A stretch of 64,000 bases of DNA from Tetracentron sinense (taxonomy: Eukaryota > Streptophyta > Magnoliopsida > Trochodendrales > Trochodendraceae), in assembly GCA_015143295.1 (NCBI GenBank), contig CM026565.1, positions 13,886,041 to 13,950,040 on the forward strand. Direction: 5' to 3'. Below are positions 12,624 to 22,454 of this stretch, piece by piece. The stretch's first letter is position 1. Each line of letters begins with the position of its first letter. Both the position numbers and the translations under genes were made by a program. The notes under the pieces are model-generated. The model did no database searches. It was not told where the DNA came from and was given only the letters and a program-made list of their open reading frames with translations.

Positions 12624-14980
12624 ATGATTTGGGGATCTTGGAATGTGAGGGGACTTAATAGCTCCCTAAGACAAAAGGATGTTCGAGATTGGTTGTGGTT
12701 AAACCATATTAGCTTTGCTGGGTTGATGGAGACAGAAGTCACTAAGGATAATGCTGATCGTGTTATGAGGAAGGTGGGTCCATCTTGGAATCGCATTGAT
12801 AATTATTTTACTCATCCGAATGGCTGAATTTGGATTCCGTGGGATGTTGCTCAATTAACTGTGACTCCTGAGATTATCTCCGACCAATTTGTTCACTGCT
12901 CTATTATGCAAGTATCTTGGACTAAGCCTGTTTTAGTCACGGTGGTGTATGGATCTAACTTACCTTCAGAGAGAGAAGCATTGTGGCATGGCCTCTCGAG
13001 AATTGCTGGAAGGATTTCAATGGCTTGGATGGTGTTAGGTGACTTGAATTCTATTGTATTTCCATCGGAGAAGCTAGGTGGGAACCATGTCCCGCAAAGG
13101 CTGTTGGAGCCTTTGCAAAACAGCCTCACTGCATCTAATTTATCTGATTTGAAGTGGAAAGGAGCATTGTTCTCATGGACGAATGGGAGAATAGGTCCGG
13201 GCCGATATCTTGTAAGCTTGATCGTTGGTTGGTTAACCCTGATTGGATTGAAAGATTTCCTGAAGCCGAAGTTTGGTTCAAGGGAGGGAATACGTCCGTT
13301 CACCACCAAATTCTAGCTCGGTTCAACTTTGATGCTCGAAAGTCGAGTCGGACCTTCAAGTTCTATAACTTTTAGACCCAACATCTAGAGTTTCTCAATG
13401 TTGTAGCTGAGGTGTGGGAATCCCAATGGCATGGCACGGCCATGTTTAAGTTGCAATGTAAACTGAAGGCTATTAGACGTGCTCTTATTGATTGGAGCAA
13501 TACTACGTTTGGAAAAGTCCAACGATGGACAGCTGAGGCCCGTACTTGTGTAGAGGAAGTGCAAACACGAATGAACTCTGACCCTTCTAATGCTGCTATT
13601 CACAAGGAGTATGCTTGTGCTAAGAAGAACCTAAGTCATCTCTTGCAATGGGAAGAAGCGAAGTTGTGGCAGTGCTCTAGAGTGAACTGGCTCCAGTTAG
13701 GAGACTCTAATAGCTCCTTTTTTCATAAGTCCTTGTGTGCTTGCTGAAGCCGAAATCGAATTGACTCTATCATCACAGCTGATGGGATGGTTACTGATGC
13801 TAAAAAGATTGGAGAGGAAGCCATTTCCTTCTTTTCCGAATTATTGAAGAGGCGGACTGAAAGCATCCAAGCCTCAGATACTCCCCACCTTGCCTCACTT
13901 AGTGAAGAGGAAAAGTTGATGCTAATGATGCCGATTTCGGGTGATGAGATCAAAGAAGTGGTGTTCAACTCGTATGGGAATAAAGCCCCAGGTCCGGATG
14001 GTTTTACTGCGCATTTTTTTCAAAAGAGTTGGAACATAGTGGGGCCGGACCTCACTAGGGCTATAGTGAATCTTTCTCCAGTGGGCAATTGCTTGGAGAA
14101 ATGAATGCCACGCTAATTTCCTTAATTCCTAAAATCGAGAATCCGAGTCACTTTGGTGATTTGCAGCCTATCTCTGTATGCAACGTGGTCCATAGGTTCA
14201 TCTCCAAGATCTTGGTGGGCCGGATGCAACGTGTCATGCCTTCCATAATTGATTCCAACCAATCGGCTTTTATCAAAGGGCGGTGTATCTCCGACAATAT
14301 TCTCTTGTGCCAAGAGTTAATGCATAATTATCATCTTCAAAGAGGTAAGCCTCGTGTGGCTATTAAGATTGATCTGAGGAAGGCGTATGACTCTGTATGC
14401 TGGAAATTCCTTGAGCATGTCCTGATTAAAATGCAGTTCCCGGCTATTTTTATTGCTCGTATCATGGCTTGTATCACTGGTGCGTGATTTGCAGTGATGA
14501 TTAATGGTAAGCGAGAGGGTTTCTTTGTCAGTGGGAGTGGCCTAAGGCAAGAGGACCCCATGTCTCCGTATCTTTTCATGATGGTCATGCAAACATTATC
14601 CAGTGACTTGGCCCGTAAAGTTCATGATGGTGCTATTATTCCTCACCCAGCCTGTAAGCAGCCGTTGATCACCCACTTGTGCTTCGTTGACGATCTTATC
14701 ATCATCTCAGATGCAGCTATTGGCTCTATTATTAGCATCAAAAGCTCTCTTGAATGCTTCAAAAAGGCTAGTATGGATATGAATATGAGCAAACCTCAGG
14801 TGTTCTTTGGGAATGTGAATGCAAATACGACCCAGTCTATTGAGCAAATCTTGGGGCTTAGAAGGGGATCCCTGCCTATTAAGTATCTAGGCATCAACTT
14901 TTCCTCTTCACTCAGTGAGGGGGGAATATCCGAGTGGATCAACCAAAAAGTCATCATGCTAATGATGCCGATTTTGGGAC
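12624..14980 (+). pseudogene. LINE ORF2: AP endonuclease and reverse transcriptase (broken)
   Basis: ORF2 nicks target DNA and copies the LINE RNA. It opens with MIWGSWNVRGLN at 12,624, the usual endonuclease start; VVYGSN (about 12,945) and GDLNSI (about 13,038) are further endonuclease motifs. The RT begins with KAPGPDGFTAHFFQ (about 13,983), followed by LISLIPK, QSAFIKGR, IKIDLRKAYDSV and the catalytic FVDDL (about 14,684; family consensus FADDL), then KYLG at about 14,881. Stops lie at 12,825, 13,373, 13,745 and 14,485, and frame changes near 13,200 and 14,095. After about 14,890 the sequence is rearranged and LINE similarity is lost until 15,982. Confidence 0.9.
14890..14980. repeat. Local inverted plus direct re-copy of LINE sequence
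   Basis: Bases 14,891-14,935 (AACTTTTCCTCTTCACTCAG and onward to ATATCCGAGTGG) are the near reverse complement of about 13,870-13,918 in the same LINE. Bases 14,955-14,980 (CATGCTAATGATGCCGATTT) repeat 13,917-13,936 in direct orientation. Two adjacent patches thus come from one donor site about 1 kb upstream, one of them flipped. The normal LINE reading stops at this point. This looks like template switching during repair or reverse transcription. Confidence 0.75.
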
Positions 14981-14999
14981 TTTTAGCAACTTCTAAACA

Positions 15000-15660
15000 T
15001 TGTATTGAGTTCCCTATAAGTGGGGAACCCTTCTACTTCGTGTAGTAAAACTTTGGGAGAGTATAGAGAAGGTTTTTAACTCCTTCTAGAGTTCTTAAAA
15101 ACTCTGGAAACCTATTGTTCTCCTCCTCTTTGTTAGTGCATTCAACCTAGAGTTTGCAAGCCCAAAGTTTCAATTTTGCTTGTTTGGACTTGTCCTTTGA
15201 AAGAGTTCATCTAGGTATTGATTTTTATAAAACCATCAACCCGTTCTAGATAGAACACTTTGGCCAGAGTGTTCCAGAGCTTCTGGGAAGGAGATCGATC
15301 TGAGACGGATCATGGATGTGTGAATTGGTCAGTGGAATCTGAAGCCGTCATTGACGGAGATCGATCGAAAGGTCATGGATTGTTTTTGAGACACAAAGAG
15401 AAGTACGAGTTGCTGCGGTTGATCACGGGACTTGTGAGTACATGATGACTTTTCGAGGCGTGGAGGACTAAAAATTGAAGGATCGTAGTGTCGAGTCCGA
15501 AGGAGTCAAGTTCGAGTTCTGTAAGTTCTTGTTTACTTTGTCTTATTGGATTCTTATGGCTGGACTAGGTCCCGTGGTTTTTCCCGGAAGGGTTTCCACG
15601 TAAAAATCCTTGTGTTATGGTTTGCTTGTTTTCTATTTCCGCACTTAAATTTTATCATCC
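15000..15660 (+). mobile_element. Copia-type LTR fragment (probable)
   Basis: This stretch lies between the LINE RT and RNase H parts. It has no gene. The segment around 15,560-15,660, with GACTAGGTCCCGTGG, GGGTTTCCACGTAAAAATCC and a following T-rich, pre-internal region, resembles the R-U5 part of plant copia LTRs. Where it starts cannot be fixed; TGTAGTAAAACTTTGGGAG at 15,041 is one candidate. I see no target duplication. It is a fossil fragment. Confidence 0.45.
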
Positions 15661-15981
15661 CTTAAGCTAATAACTTAATTGTTAAAATCATCAAAAGGGT
15701 AGATAGACTTTTAGGGAAACCGAACCATCCCCTTGAAATTGTGAGATTCTCAACTCAGACATCGGATTTGAGGTTCACCGAATTTTTTCAGTTATGACGG
15801 ACGGGACTTAGAACACATAAGGTTTTATATGTTTAAAAAAAATTGTATGCTTCTGCTATTTTGTGCCTTGTGTGTTTCACAGGTTGGTAAGTACGCCTTA
15901 TGTGTCATCACAAGATGGTGTGACATGACGATCACGAGCCAAAGTATCCCTAACTCCTAGGGGGTATTTTTGGTCGCAACA
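15661..15981 (+). mobile_element. Fragment of the long-LTR Ty3/gypsy family (outer LTR edge)
   Basis: The last about 140 bp (15,840-15,981) match the outer edge of the long LTR family in the orientation of the solo LTR at 19,687-22,083. Shared marks are CACAGGTTGGTAAG, CCTAACTCCTAGGGGG and the terminal GGTCGCAACA. Bases 15,661-15,840 are not assignable and may belong to either neighbour. LINE sequence resumes directly after 15,981. It is a truncated fossil. Confidence 0.6.
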
Positions 15982-16407
15982 ACAGATGTCTTGCAAATGG
16001 AAATTTTGGCTATTGAAAGAGGTATTGATCTAGCCATAGCTCAAGGGATTCAGCGCCTCCACATTGGTTCAGATTCGTTGCAAACCACTCAGCTTTTGTA
16101 GGCTTCTAGTGATCCTCCTTGGTACTTGGCGAATTTAGTTTCAAGATGTATTATAAAGTTATCCAGCTTTTCTGCGCATTCTATTCACCATATTTGGCAG
16201 GAAAGTAATTCTGGAGCTGATTTTCTACCCAAATTTTGTAATGTCAATAGTTCCATTGTTTTTTTGCCAATGGAATTTCCCTCTGATCTTTTGTCCATCT
16301 TGGAAAAGGACAGAGCGGGTTGTAATAACCTTAGATTGTAATCCTCTTTCTTATTTATATATCTGGTCGGGGTCTGCCTATCCCCAGCTTACCTTCCAAA
16401 AAAAAAA
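15982..16407 (+). pseudogene. LINE ORF2 C-terminal RNase H, 3' UTR and A-tail
   Basis: The translation reads like the RVT_3 RNase H tail of plant LINEs: ILAIERGIDLA, then LHIGSDSLQ with the conserved SDS, and later SIHHIWQESNSGADFLPKF (about 16,158-16,220), where H-x-x-R/Q-E-x-N-x-x-A-D is the family hallmark. A TAG at about 16,098 breaks it. The frame ends after 16,338. The 3' UTR follows with a GGGG/CCCC foldback (TCGGGGTCTGCCTATCCCC) and ten A at 16,398-16,407. The same end, with 15 A, is found at 44,310-44,560. Confidence 0.85.
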
Positions 16408-16710
16408 TGACAGTCATAAAAAACAATTTCACTCAATTCTGGACAAAAATTTACAAGTGGCATACTCAAACTTCTTATGTGCAGCTGACCAATAAGTTTG
16501 AAACTTAGAGTTATATGACTCAACAAACTTGTTTAGAAATAATAATCTAAGAGACTTTGAGGATAAAGGACCTAGGAGTATGCCATAAAGATAATCTCCC
16601 TAATACTACTAGAATCATAGTTAAAAGTAATAGGTGTACTGCCTGTATCAAACAAGTATAGCCCATTGGATTCACAACCACCTCTAATCGTCCTCTTCAT
16701 ATTCAAGTCT
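16408..16710 (-). other. Copia fossil remnant, no readable gene
   Basis: This AT-rich stretch has no open frame of note. Around 16,650-16,710 the minus strand resembles the tail of a copia GAG-pre-integrase domain (a G-R/C-E-S-x-G-L-Y type signature). This suggests that the copia fossil to the right once continued through here. Confidence 0.35.
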
Positions 16711-17262
16711 TTTTTTTAATCTATAATCAAGAATGTATGTTAGAAAAGAGAGAACATAATTACAAACCATAAGATAGTTCACGAGCTCGTGAACCCTAAA
16801 GAGAGAGACCGAAAGAAAGAAAGCAAATTATATGGTAACCCCTAACTGGTTGCCCAAAACTTATCCTAGCAGCACAATCAGGCTAACAGAACCCCCAGAC
16901 GTTCTACAAGCCTACCGAACTCATCAATTTCCCAATTGTTTATCCTCCTTCTCAACTTAGGACCCCATAACACCCCAACACTCCCCCTATCGATGTAATC
17001 CCCAATAGACTCATTCCTATCGACACCTAAACGGAAGATGATACCAAAGTCATCCTGAAGTTTCGTGACACTATACCACACATCCTTCTGAAACCTAACC
17101 TCTGACCCATCGCTCATATTAAACTCAAAATATGGAACTACTAATCGAGAAACCGTAATGATCCCCTTCCACATCCCCACACCATGGGGAACCCTTGACG
17201 AGTTGACGTCCTTCGGGACCCAATGAGATTGTTCCCCGAATTTGACCACAATTAGGAAAGCA
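16711..17262 (-). pseudogene. 5'-truncated LINE fragment nested in a copia fossil
   Basis: On the minus strand the reading changes near 17,262 from copia to LINE-type sequence. That sequence runs KFGEQSHWVPKD, VGMWKGI, then DGSEVRFQKDVWY and LGVDRNESIGDYIDR, ending with WEIDEFGRLVERL near 16,900. This is the region just upstream of the zf-RVT domain in plant LINEs (G-x-x-V/I-R-F-W-x-D-x-W). A run of A on the minus strand (16,711-16,718) follows a short non-coding tail, as expected of a LINE insertion. Most of the LINE 3' part is missing between 16,878 and the A-run, so the copy is internally shortened as well. Copia-like sequence resumes beyond it. Confidence 0.6.
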
Positions 17263-18705
17263 CTATGAGTAGGAAACAAAGTTACACTACAATTCAACTG
17301 TTCAGTAATACTACTCACGGAAAGAAGGCTTGAACGAAAACAAGGCACATGAATAACAAATAGAAAAGATGAGAGTTTATACATTTTACTAGTAGAATTT
17401 GACAAGGTACTATTGGCAAGTTTAATATTGGTAGAAGTATCATAGGAAAGAAAACCATCTCTTACCAATCATATGAGCAGAGATTCCAGAATCGATGATC
17501 CTTTGAGTGGATGAATGAGGAGAGTCAATTAGAAGTTACAAATATACTTGACTGCTCTATAGGTGTCTCTGTGTCTGAGATTGAAGAGATGTCTTGAGAG
17601 CAGCAAGTTATTTTTGTAACTAACTGATGGGTCAGGTCTTGTGAGTCTGATAAAGAGTTATTGGAGTTCAGCTGTGTGGCAAGTGTAGGATCTCCCTGAA
17701 TAGCAATGTTGTTAGCATTTACATTCCTCAGCCATATACCCTGTCTAGTATTGCTAGTAATAGCAGAATGCTCAATAATTGGATTAGAACCTTCGGCAGC
17801 AGCCTATCTACTGGCGCTTCCCCTATGATATAGTATATACAGATATCCCTAAAACTTGTACCTCTCATACTTCCATTTGCTTCTTCATTTTCGTGAAACT
17901 CATTATGGACAAGATGGGCTGTTAGTGATCTAACACTTCCCATTTTTGTCTTAGTTTCATGAAATATTCTTCAACCACTTTTTTGCAAAGTGGCTAATTC
18001 CTGATACAACTACTATATACAGGTTAAATCATCTTTTTGAGAGTAAGTTTCAACCACAGTATCCCAAATTTCCTTTTCAGTCTGTAATAGTAACAGTCCA
18101 TGACTGATACTGACATGACATCACCGTCAGATTATTACTTTTCCAATCCTCATGGGATGGATCATCCACAGATGACTCCTTTTTTTAGCCTGTGATATAC
18201 CTGAGCTTTCTTCTACTACCACCAATAAACACTCTGGTGGACTGAGACCAGGCCAAATAACTTTTACCATCAAATTTGACAGTGATAATCATCAATCCTG
18301 GGAGGTCATTGTGATTACTTGGATGAGACCCCCTTTAACTATTTTCAGGCATACTACTTGAATACTAATCATTCATCGTAATTCAAATCATAAATCAGCC
18401 AAAGGAAGGTAGAAATCATCAATGTGACCTGATTCACGGCAGTCAAGATCGTCCCTAAGCAGAAGCCTCAAATGATAATCTCCTTGTTTGCAAGCATGAA
18501 AGAGTAGAAGCGCAGCAGCAGCATGTAGGATGATTTGGCAATCCAGCTACTACTCTGATAGCATGCTAGGGTTTTGTTGTTAAAAAATCTAGTCATGTAG
18601 CAGTACTTAGTTTGCCTGCAGATACACAGGGATAGAGTCCACCATATTCATCACACCCTTGGACAAATTAGAGTTGGGGTTAAGATTTAAGAATATTCTT
18701 CAAAC

Positions 18706-18719
18706 CTACTTTGATACCA
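18706..18719 (-). other. Copia primer-binding site (initiator Met tRNA type)
   Basis: The minus strand reads TGGTATCAAAGTAG immediately inside the LTR. This is the common plant primer-binding site for initiator methionine tRNA, with a small difference from TGGTATCAGAGC. Confidence 0.7.
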
Positions 18720-18926
18720 TGTTATTTTACAAATCACAAATAGATCAAGAATAGATCAAATAAAGATAAAAATAAAAATAAACAACCAGCAATGAGGGAC
18801 GAATCGGAGAGAGAGAGAGAGGGAGAACATAACATGAGGTGTTGTGAGAACTAATTCTCACACACACGATATGTCTATTTAATTAATATTGGTTTAGTCT
18901 TTCAGACTAAACTGTACATGATTACA
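18720..18926 (-). repeat. Copia LTR (207 bp)
   Basis: On the minus strand it begins TGTAATCATGTACAG and ends GTAAAATAACA, directly followed by the primer-binding site. A (GA)n run at 18,810-18,829 and the foldback TTTAGTCTTTCAGACTAAA lie within. No partner LTR is visible in the window. Confidence 0.6.
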
Positions 18927-19019
18927 ATACGTGGGGAAAAGGGACATTACGCATATTACTCCATGTTCCTTCTCCATAAACCCCAAAAATGATCATACCC
19001 CAAGATTACATAAGGTAAC

Positions 19020-19400
19020 ATATTACATACCCCAAAAAGTATTGCCTCATACTGCCAAACAACCAGCAATAAGAAGAAACCCTAGATGCTCCATGCTACC
19101 AAACAATGGAGAAAAGGATGGTGGACATCTTCCTCGGCCCTTTGACACATACAACACATGTTAGGGAACTGCGTGTTCCTTACTCTTAAGATGAACAATA
19201 GTTAGATCCAAGGTCGATGACCATGCAAATGCTTGAACCTTGGCAGGAACCTGAAATTTCCCAATTTGCCTAAATTTTGGCATCCTTACCAAATCCACAT
19301 TCTCACTAAGAAGGTTGTTTTGGAAGTAGAATAAAATAAACTTCGAGAAAAAAATAGAACTTAAATTAATTATCCCACCACAAACCTGGACCATGTTCTT
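19020..19400 (-). pseudogene. LINE zf-RVT domain fragment
   Basis: The minus strand holds the zinc-binding reverse-transcriptase-associated domain of plant LINEs. Visible parts are GKFQVPAKVQAFAW (near 19,215-19,260), where W-x-x-x-x-P-x-K-V-x-x-F-x-W is the usual form, followed across a stop or frame change by a CMCQRAEED segment and an HHPFLHC segment (near 19,090-19,155), i.e. C-x-x-C...H-x-x-x-x-C. It lies just outside the copia LTR and could be the chromosomal LINE into which the copia element inserted. It is too broken to place in a subfamily. Confidence 0.65.
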
Positions 19401-19686
19401 AGTTTGACTATAACTTGATCAAATTATGTTCAAAACGTGCAATTCTAGGCTCATTGGATTGCTGATCAAAAAAAATTTCTGATGTAGAAAAACAGAGCCA
19501 CAAGTACAAGATATCATGAGTTTTAATCCCATGCTTCTCAAACCTTGACAATCCGTGTGCTCCTACATGTTCTAGTGCTATCTTCCGATTCTGACGCCAC
19601 CTGCATCAATGGATCCGGTAGATCCATCCCAGATTTATTTTTTGGCATCTATTAAGTAAAATAATAGTGATAGCATTGTATAAATG
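19401..19686. other. Unassigned sequence
   Basis: I see no gene or recognisable repeat between the LINE fragment and the solo LTR. The last five bases, AAATG, are the left copy of the target duplication of the solo LTR. Confidence 0.5.
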
Positions 19687-19892
19687 TGTAAAGCCCCGGA
19701 CCTTTTCACATTTAATGCATGACACTTTCGTTGACATTTTGCCTTTAAAAAGGTATAATTAATAAATAAGGAAGAAATTGGAAATTCCGAAATGTCAGAA
19801 ATGTTCGTTTTCGAAGTACGAACCCAACGCAAGTTGAATCGTCAAAATCGGACGAACGAGTCAAAAGTTATGGCCAAAACAGTTTGGACCTG

Positions 19893-20090
19893 CAGACCAC
19901 CGATCGCTCGGTCCATGGAGCGATCGATCGGTCCAAAACCGATCGCTCGGAGGCTATCGACTGGTCAAGATTTTTGTATGGGAAAATTTTCCAGAGAGTG
20001 AAATTTTAACCGATCGCTCGGTTATGAAACCGATCGATCAGTAGGCAACCGATCAATCGGTCATTAACACCGATCGCTCGGTACTCGCGT
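19893..20090. repeat. Palindrome array ACCGATCG(A/C)TCGGT in the solo LTR
   Basis: Eight or so copies of the form CCGATCGATCGG or CCGATCGCTCGG occur, for example ACCGATCGCTCGGT at about 19,901-19,914, GCGATCGATCGGT at about 19,920-19,932, AACCGATCGCTCGGTT at about 20,009 and ACCGATCAATCGGT at about 20,048. The array is bounded by the same conserved blocks (TTTTGGCCATA type on one side, TTTTTGCAGAAATTTC on the other) that bound the ACAACGT array at 54,750-55,200. Confidence 0.88.
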
Positions 20091-20999
20091 TTTTGCAGAA
20101 ATTTCAGTAAGGGTATTATGGTCTTTTGGTCGGTTCACTCTTACCTTAAGAGTTTAACCCGAGCCTTTAGGGCTTCATTTCGACACTTAGAGAGATTGGG
20201 AGATAAGAAGAGAGGAGAGGGCGATTCCTAAATCTAGGGTTTCTATTTTGGAGAGAAATCAAGGGGTTTGTGAACCCACACTCAACTCAAGCCCATTTTT
20301 CTTCAAGATCAAGGCACAAGCTCGTGAGGAGCATCTCCTCAAGCTAGGGTAGCAACTCACAATCGTTTTTGGAAGGGGATTTCTTCCTCACTTGATCAAG
20401 GTCGGTACTTCTTACTACCCTCCTAGTTATAGTTCCTCTTTTCCCTTTATTTCTCTTTATTTTCCTTTATTTACACATGTGCTATGAGATAAATGGTTGT
20501 GAATGGTGAATGGAGATGGAATGGGCGATTGGATGCCAATGGTTGTGCTGTGATGATTAAAATGGGGAGGGCATTGTTCCAATAATGAACATACATGCAT
20601 GATTTGAGTAAAACCCATCTAGAAAAGCATGTTGTAGGGTAAATCAATAATGAACACACCATGCTTGATGAAATGTCAAGATGAATGAAATGAATAATAA
20701 ATAAAGAAATTGCATGCTTAAACATTCATGGAAATTGCTAGGGTTATGGTAGTGTGTTTTCGTGCTTTCCCTAAATTGTTTAATTTATTACTTGTATATA
20801 TGGTGATGTGCAATGTATTGTGAATTCCCCAAAATGTCATATTAAATTTCCATTGCAAGTGTGTACACGATTACACGAGCACGACATGAAACGACGTGAT
20901 TTACCAATGTTTTCAAGGACGAGATGTAGAGGTGGGGCATATCCTACGATATGTTTTCACTTCACTTTTGTCAAGGACAAGATGATCATGCATTGCATA

Positions 21000-21330
21000 G
21001 GGAAGGGTCTCCCATCCCATCGCATTACACGCATGGCATGGCATCGCATTACACGCATGGCATGGTATCGCATGACACGCATAGCATAGCATTTCATGAC
21101 ACTCATGGCATGACATGACACGCATGGATGCTAGTTGCGACGGACTATGAAAGGCAACTAGGCATATCATTCTGCATGGATGCTAGTTGCGACGGGCTAT
21201 GAATGGCAACTAGGCACGTCATTCCGCATATAAGGTACTGGTTGCGACGGACTATGAACGGCAACTAAGCATGTCATTCCGCATATAGGGTACTAGTTGC
21301 GACGGACTATGAACGGTAACTAGGCATGTG
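21000..21330. repeat. Tandem hairpin array (about 56-bp units) in the solo LTR
   Basis: Four units carry AGTTGCGACGGACTATGAAC followed by GGCAACT, near 21,130, 21,183, 21,240 and 21,296. AGTTGC pairs with GCAACT around a constant loop; copies with GGTTGC or GTAACT keep pairing through G-T wobble. Before them (21,000-21,120) lies a run of GCATGGCATGGCAT-type short repeats. The position within the LTR corresponds to the hairpin arrays at 9,485-10,035 and 53,698-53,830. Confidence 0.85.
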
Positions 21331-22454
21331 AACATGTTTAAATTCTGAATAAGCAAGCATGATACACGCATGACATGGCATGCATGATACAAGCATGACA
21401 AGCATGACACGGTAAATAAGTTCCCAATTACGCGAAGGATATTTTAAGTCAAGTCAAGTGCATGGTGTTTTTCAAGGATTTTATCGGCTTTTCATGAACT
21501 GCAAGCATGATTATGAATTTCCTTATTTCTTTGTATGATATTAACTATTCCTGATTCATATATATCTATATTGTTTCCTGGGTATGCATTGCTATCTTTT
21601 GCTATAACTGTTGGTTAGTATTTAGTGCCCGCTGAGTATTCCATGCTCAGCCGTACTTCTTATGTCGGCAGGTTCTGAGGGAGCTACTGCTCTATTTGAT
21701 ATTTGTGCTCCTGATCCATGGGTGGAGGAGGAGTACATCGAGGAGCCTTTGGAGGAACCTCCCGTAGAGGGTTATCAGTAGGTGGTATTAGATTCTGAGT
21801 GGATTAGCTGTGGGTGAGCATGAGTGATTATATCTATGTATTTTGGCGGGCATGTCCGCACTTTCTTTGTTTTGAATTCTTTGTATTAAAACTTGGACCA
21901 TGTGTATATACTTAGAGGTTTGTTAGACTTCCGCTGTGTTTTATAGTTATGCTTCCGCTGTTATCCTCTATTGTATATGCTCTGTGGGTGTTTTGCAGGT
22001 GGTTTGTCAAGCAAGTCATGTAAGTCATGATTTAGTCGTCCACGATTCACTCTAACTCCTAGGGTGGGTTTTGGGTCGCGACAAAATGGATATCACCTAT
22101 AATATAAATTCATAAGAATTATTGTTTGACTGTAAGTAAAACAAACAATTTATAAGGATCTAACTTTATAAATGAACTTTTAACATCCAATTGGATGCTG
22201 ACTATGGAAACTTACCTAAATGAAAGGTTTTATTTCCATTTGATGAAGAACTAGTTGTGGTTACATTGTTACAAGGAATCTATCATGTGTTCTGGTGGAG
22301 GCACTATATTCCCCAGATGCCTTAGCATAGGTCCAAGGCTCTATGATGTCATTTGCTGCAAGCCTACAACATACTGTAGAGTGCCAATTTTGTGAATAAA
22401 ATGTGTTAGAAGAAAAGAATAAATTGATCCTGATTTATATTTTTTCTTTCCAGG

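Larger units (their letters stand above)
7483..16407 (+). mobile_element. Broken plant LINE (non-LTR retrotransposon), interrupted by an LTR and a rearranged patch
   Basis: The order is that of a plant L1-like element on the plus strand: ORF1 with a DUF4283 domain and CCHC knuckle, ORF2 with AP-type endonuclease, reverse transcriptase and C-terminal RNase H, a short 3' UTR and an A-run at 16,398-16,407. A solo LTR (8,625-12,180) splits ORF1. A foreign and rearranged patch (about 14,890-15,981) replaces the stretch between the RT and the RNase H, so the zinc-binding region is missing. ORF1 and ORF2 both carry stops and frameshifts, so the copy is dead. A second copy of the same 3' end lies at about 44,310-44,560 inside the CACTA transposase gene. 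The 5' end abuts the inverted satellite monomer; I see no clear target duplication. Confidence 0.88.
17263..18926 (-). mobile_element. Ty1/copia fossil, 5' part (LTR, PBS, gag, pre-integrase region)
   Basis: Reading on the minus strand, a short LTR (18,720-18,926) is followed by a primer-binding site, then a gag-like region. The gag shows KFDGKSYLAWSQS and RVFIGG near 18,210-18,290. Further on there is a GAG-pre-integrase region near 17,270-17,450 with the copia signature RSSLLSVSSITEQLNCSVTL. RT and integrase are absent to the left, where a LINE piece and remnant sequence follow. The copy is old, with many breaks. It belongs to the copia superfamily; the short LTR suggests a small-LTR lineage. 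Confidence 0.75.
19687..22083 (+). mobile_element. Solo LTR of the long-LTR Ty3/gypsy family, opposite orientation
   Basis: The segment begins TGTAAAGCCCCGGACC and ends GGGTTTTGGGTCGCGACA. AAATG stands on both sides (19,682-19,686 and 22,084-22,088), a perfect 5-bp target duplication. It is the reverse complement of the LTR type at 52,893-55,501. Shared blocks are ACCTTTTCACATTTAATGCA, CGAAATGTCAGAAATGTTCG, GCGTTTTTGCAGAAATTTCA, CTTGATCAAGGTCGGTACTT, GCTGAGTATTCCATGCTCAG (near 21,629) and CTAACTCCTAGGGTGGG. Over these blocks it is closer to the 53-kb LTR than to the solo LTR at 8.6 kb. Length is 2,397 bp. No internal genes are present. It lies just upstream of the BEACH-WD40 pseudogene, where it may have replaced or pushed away earlier exons. 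Confidence 0.92.
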
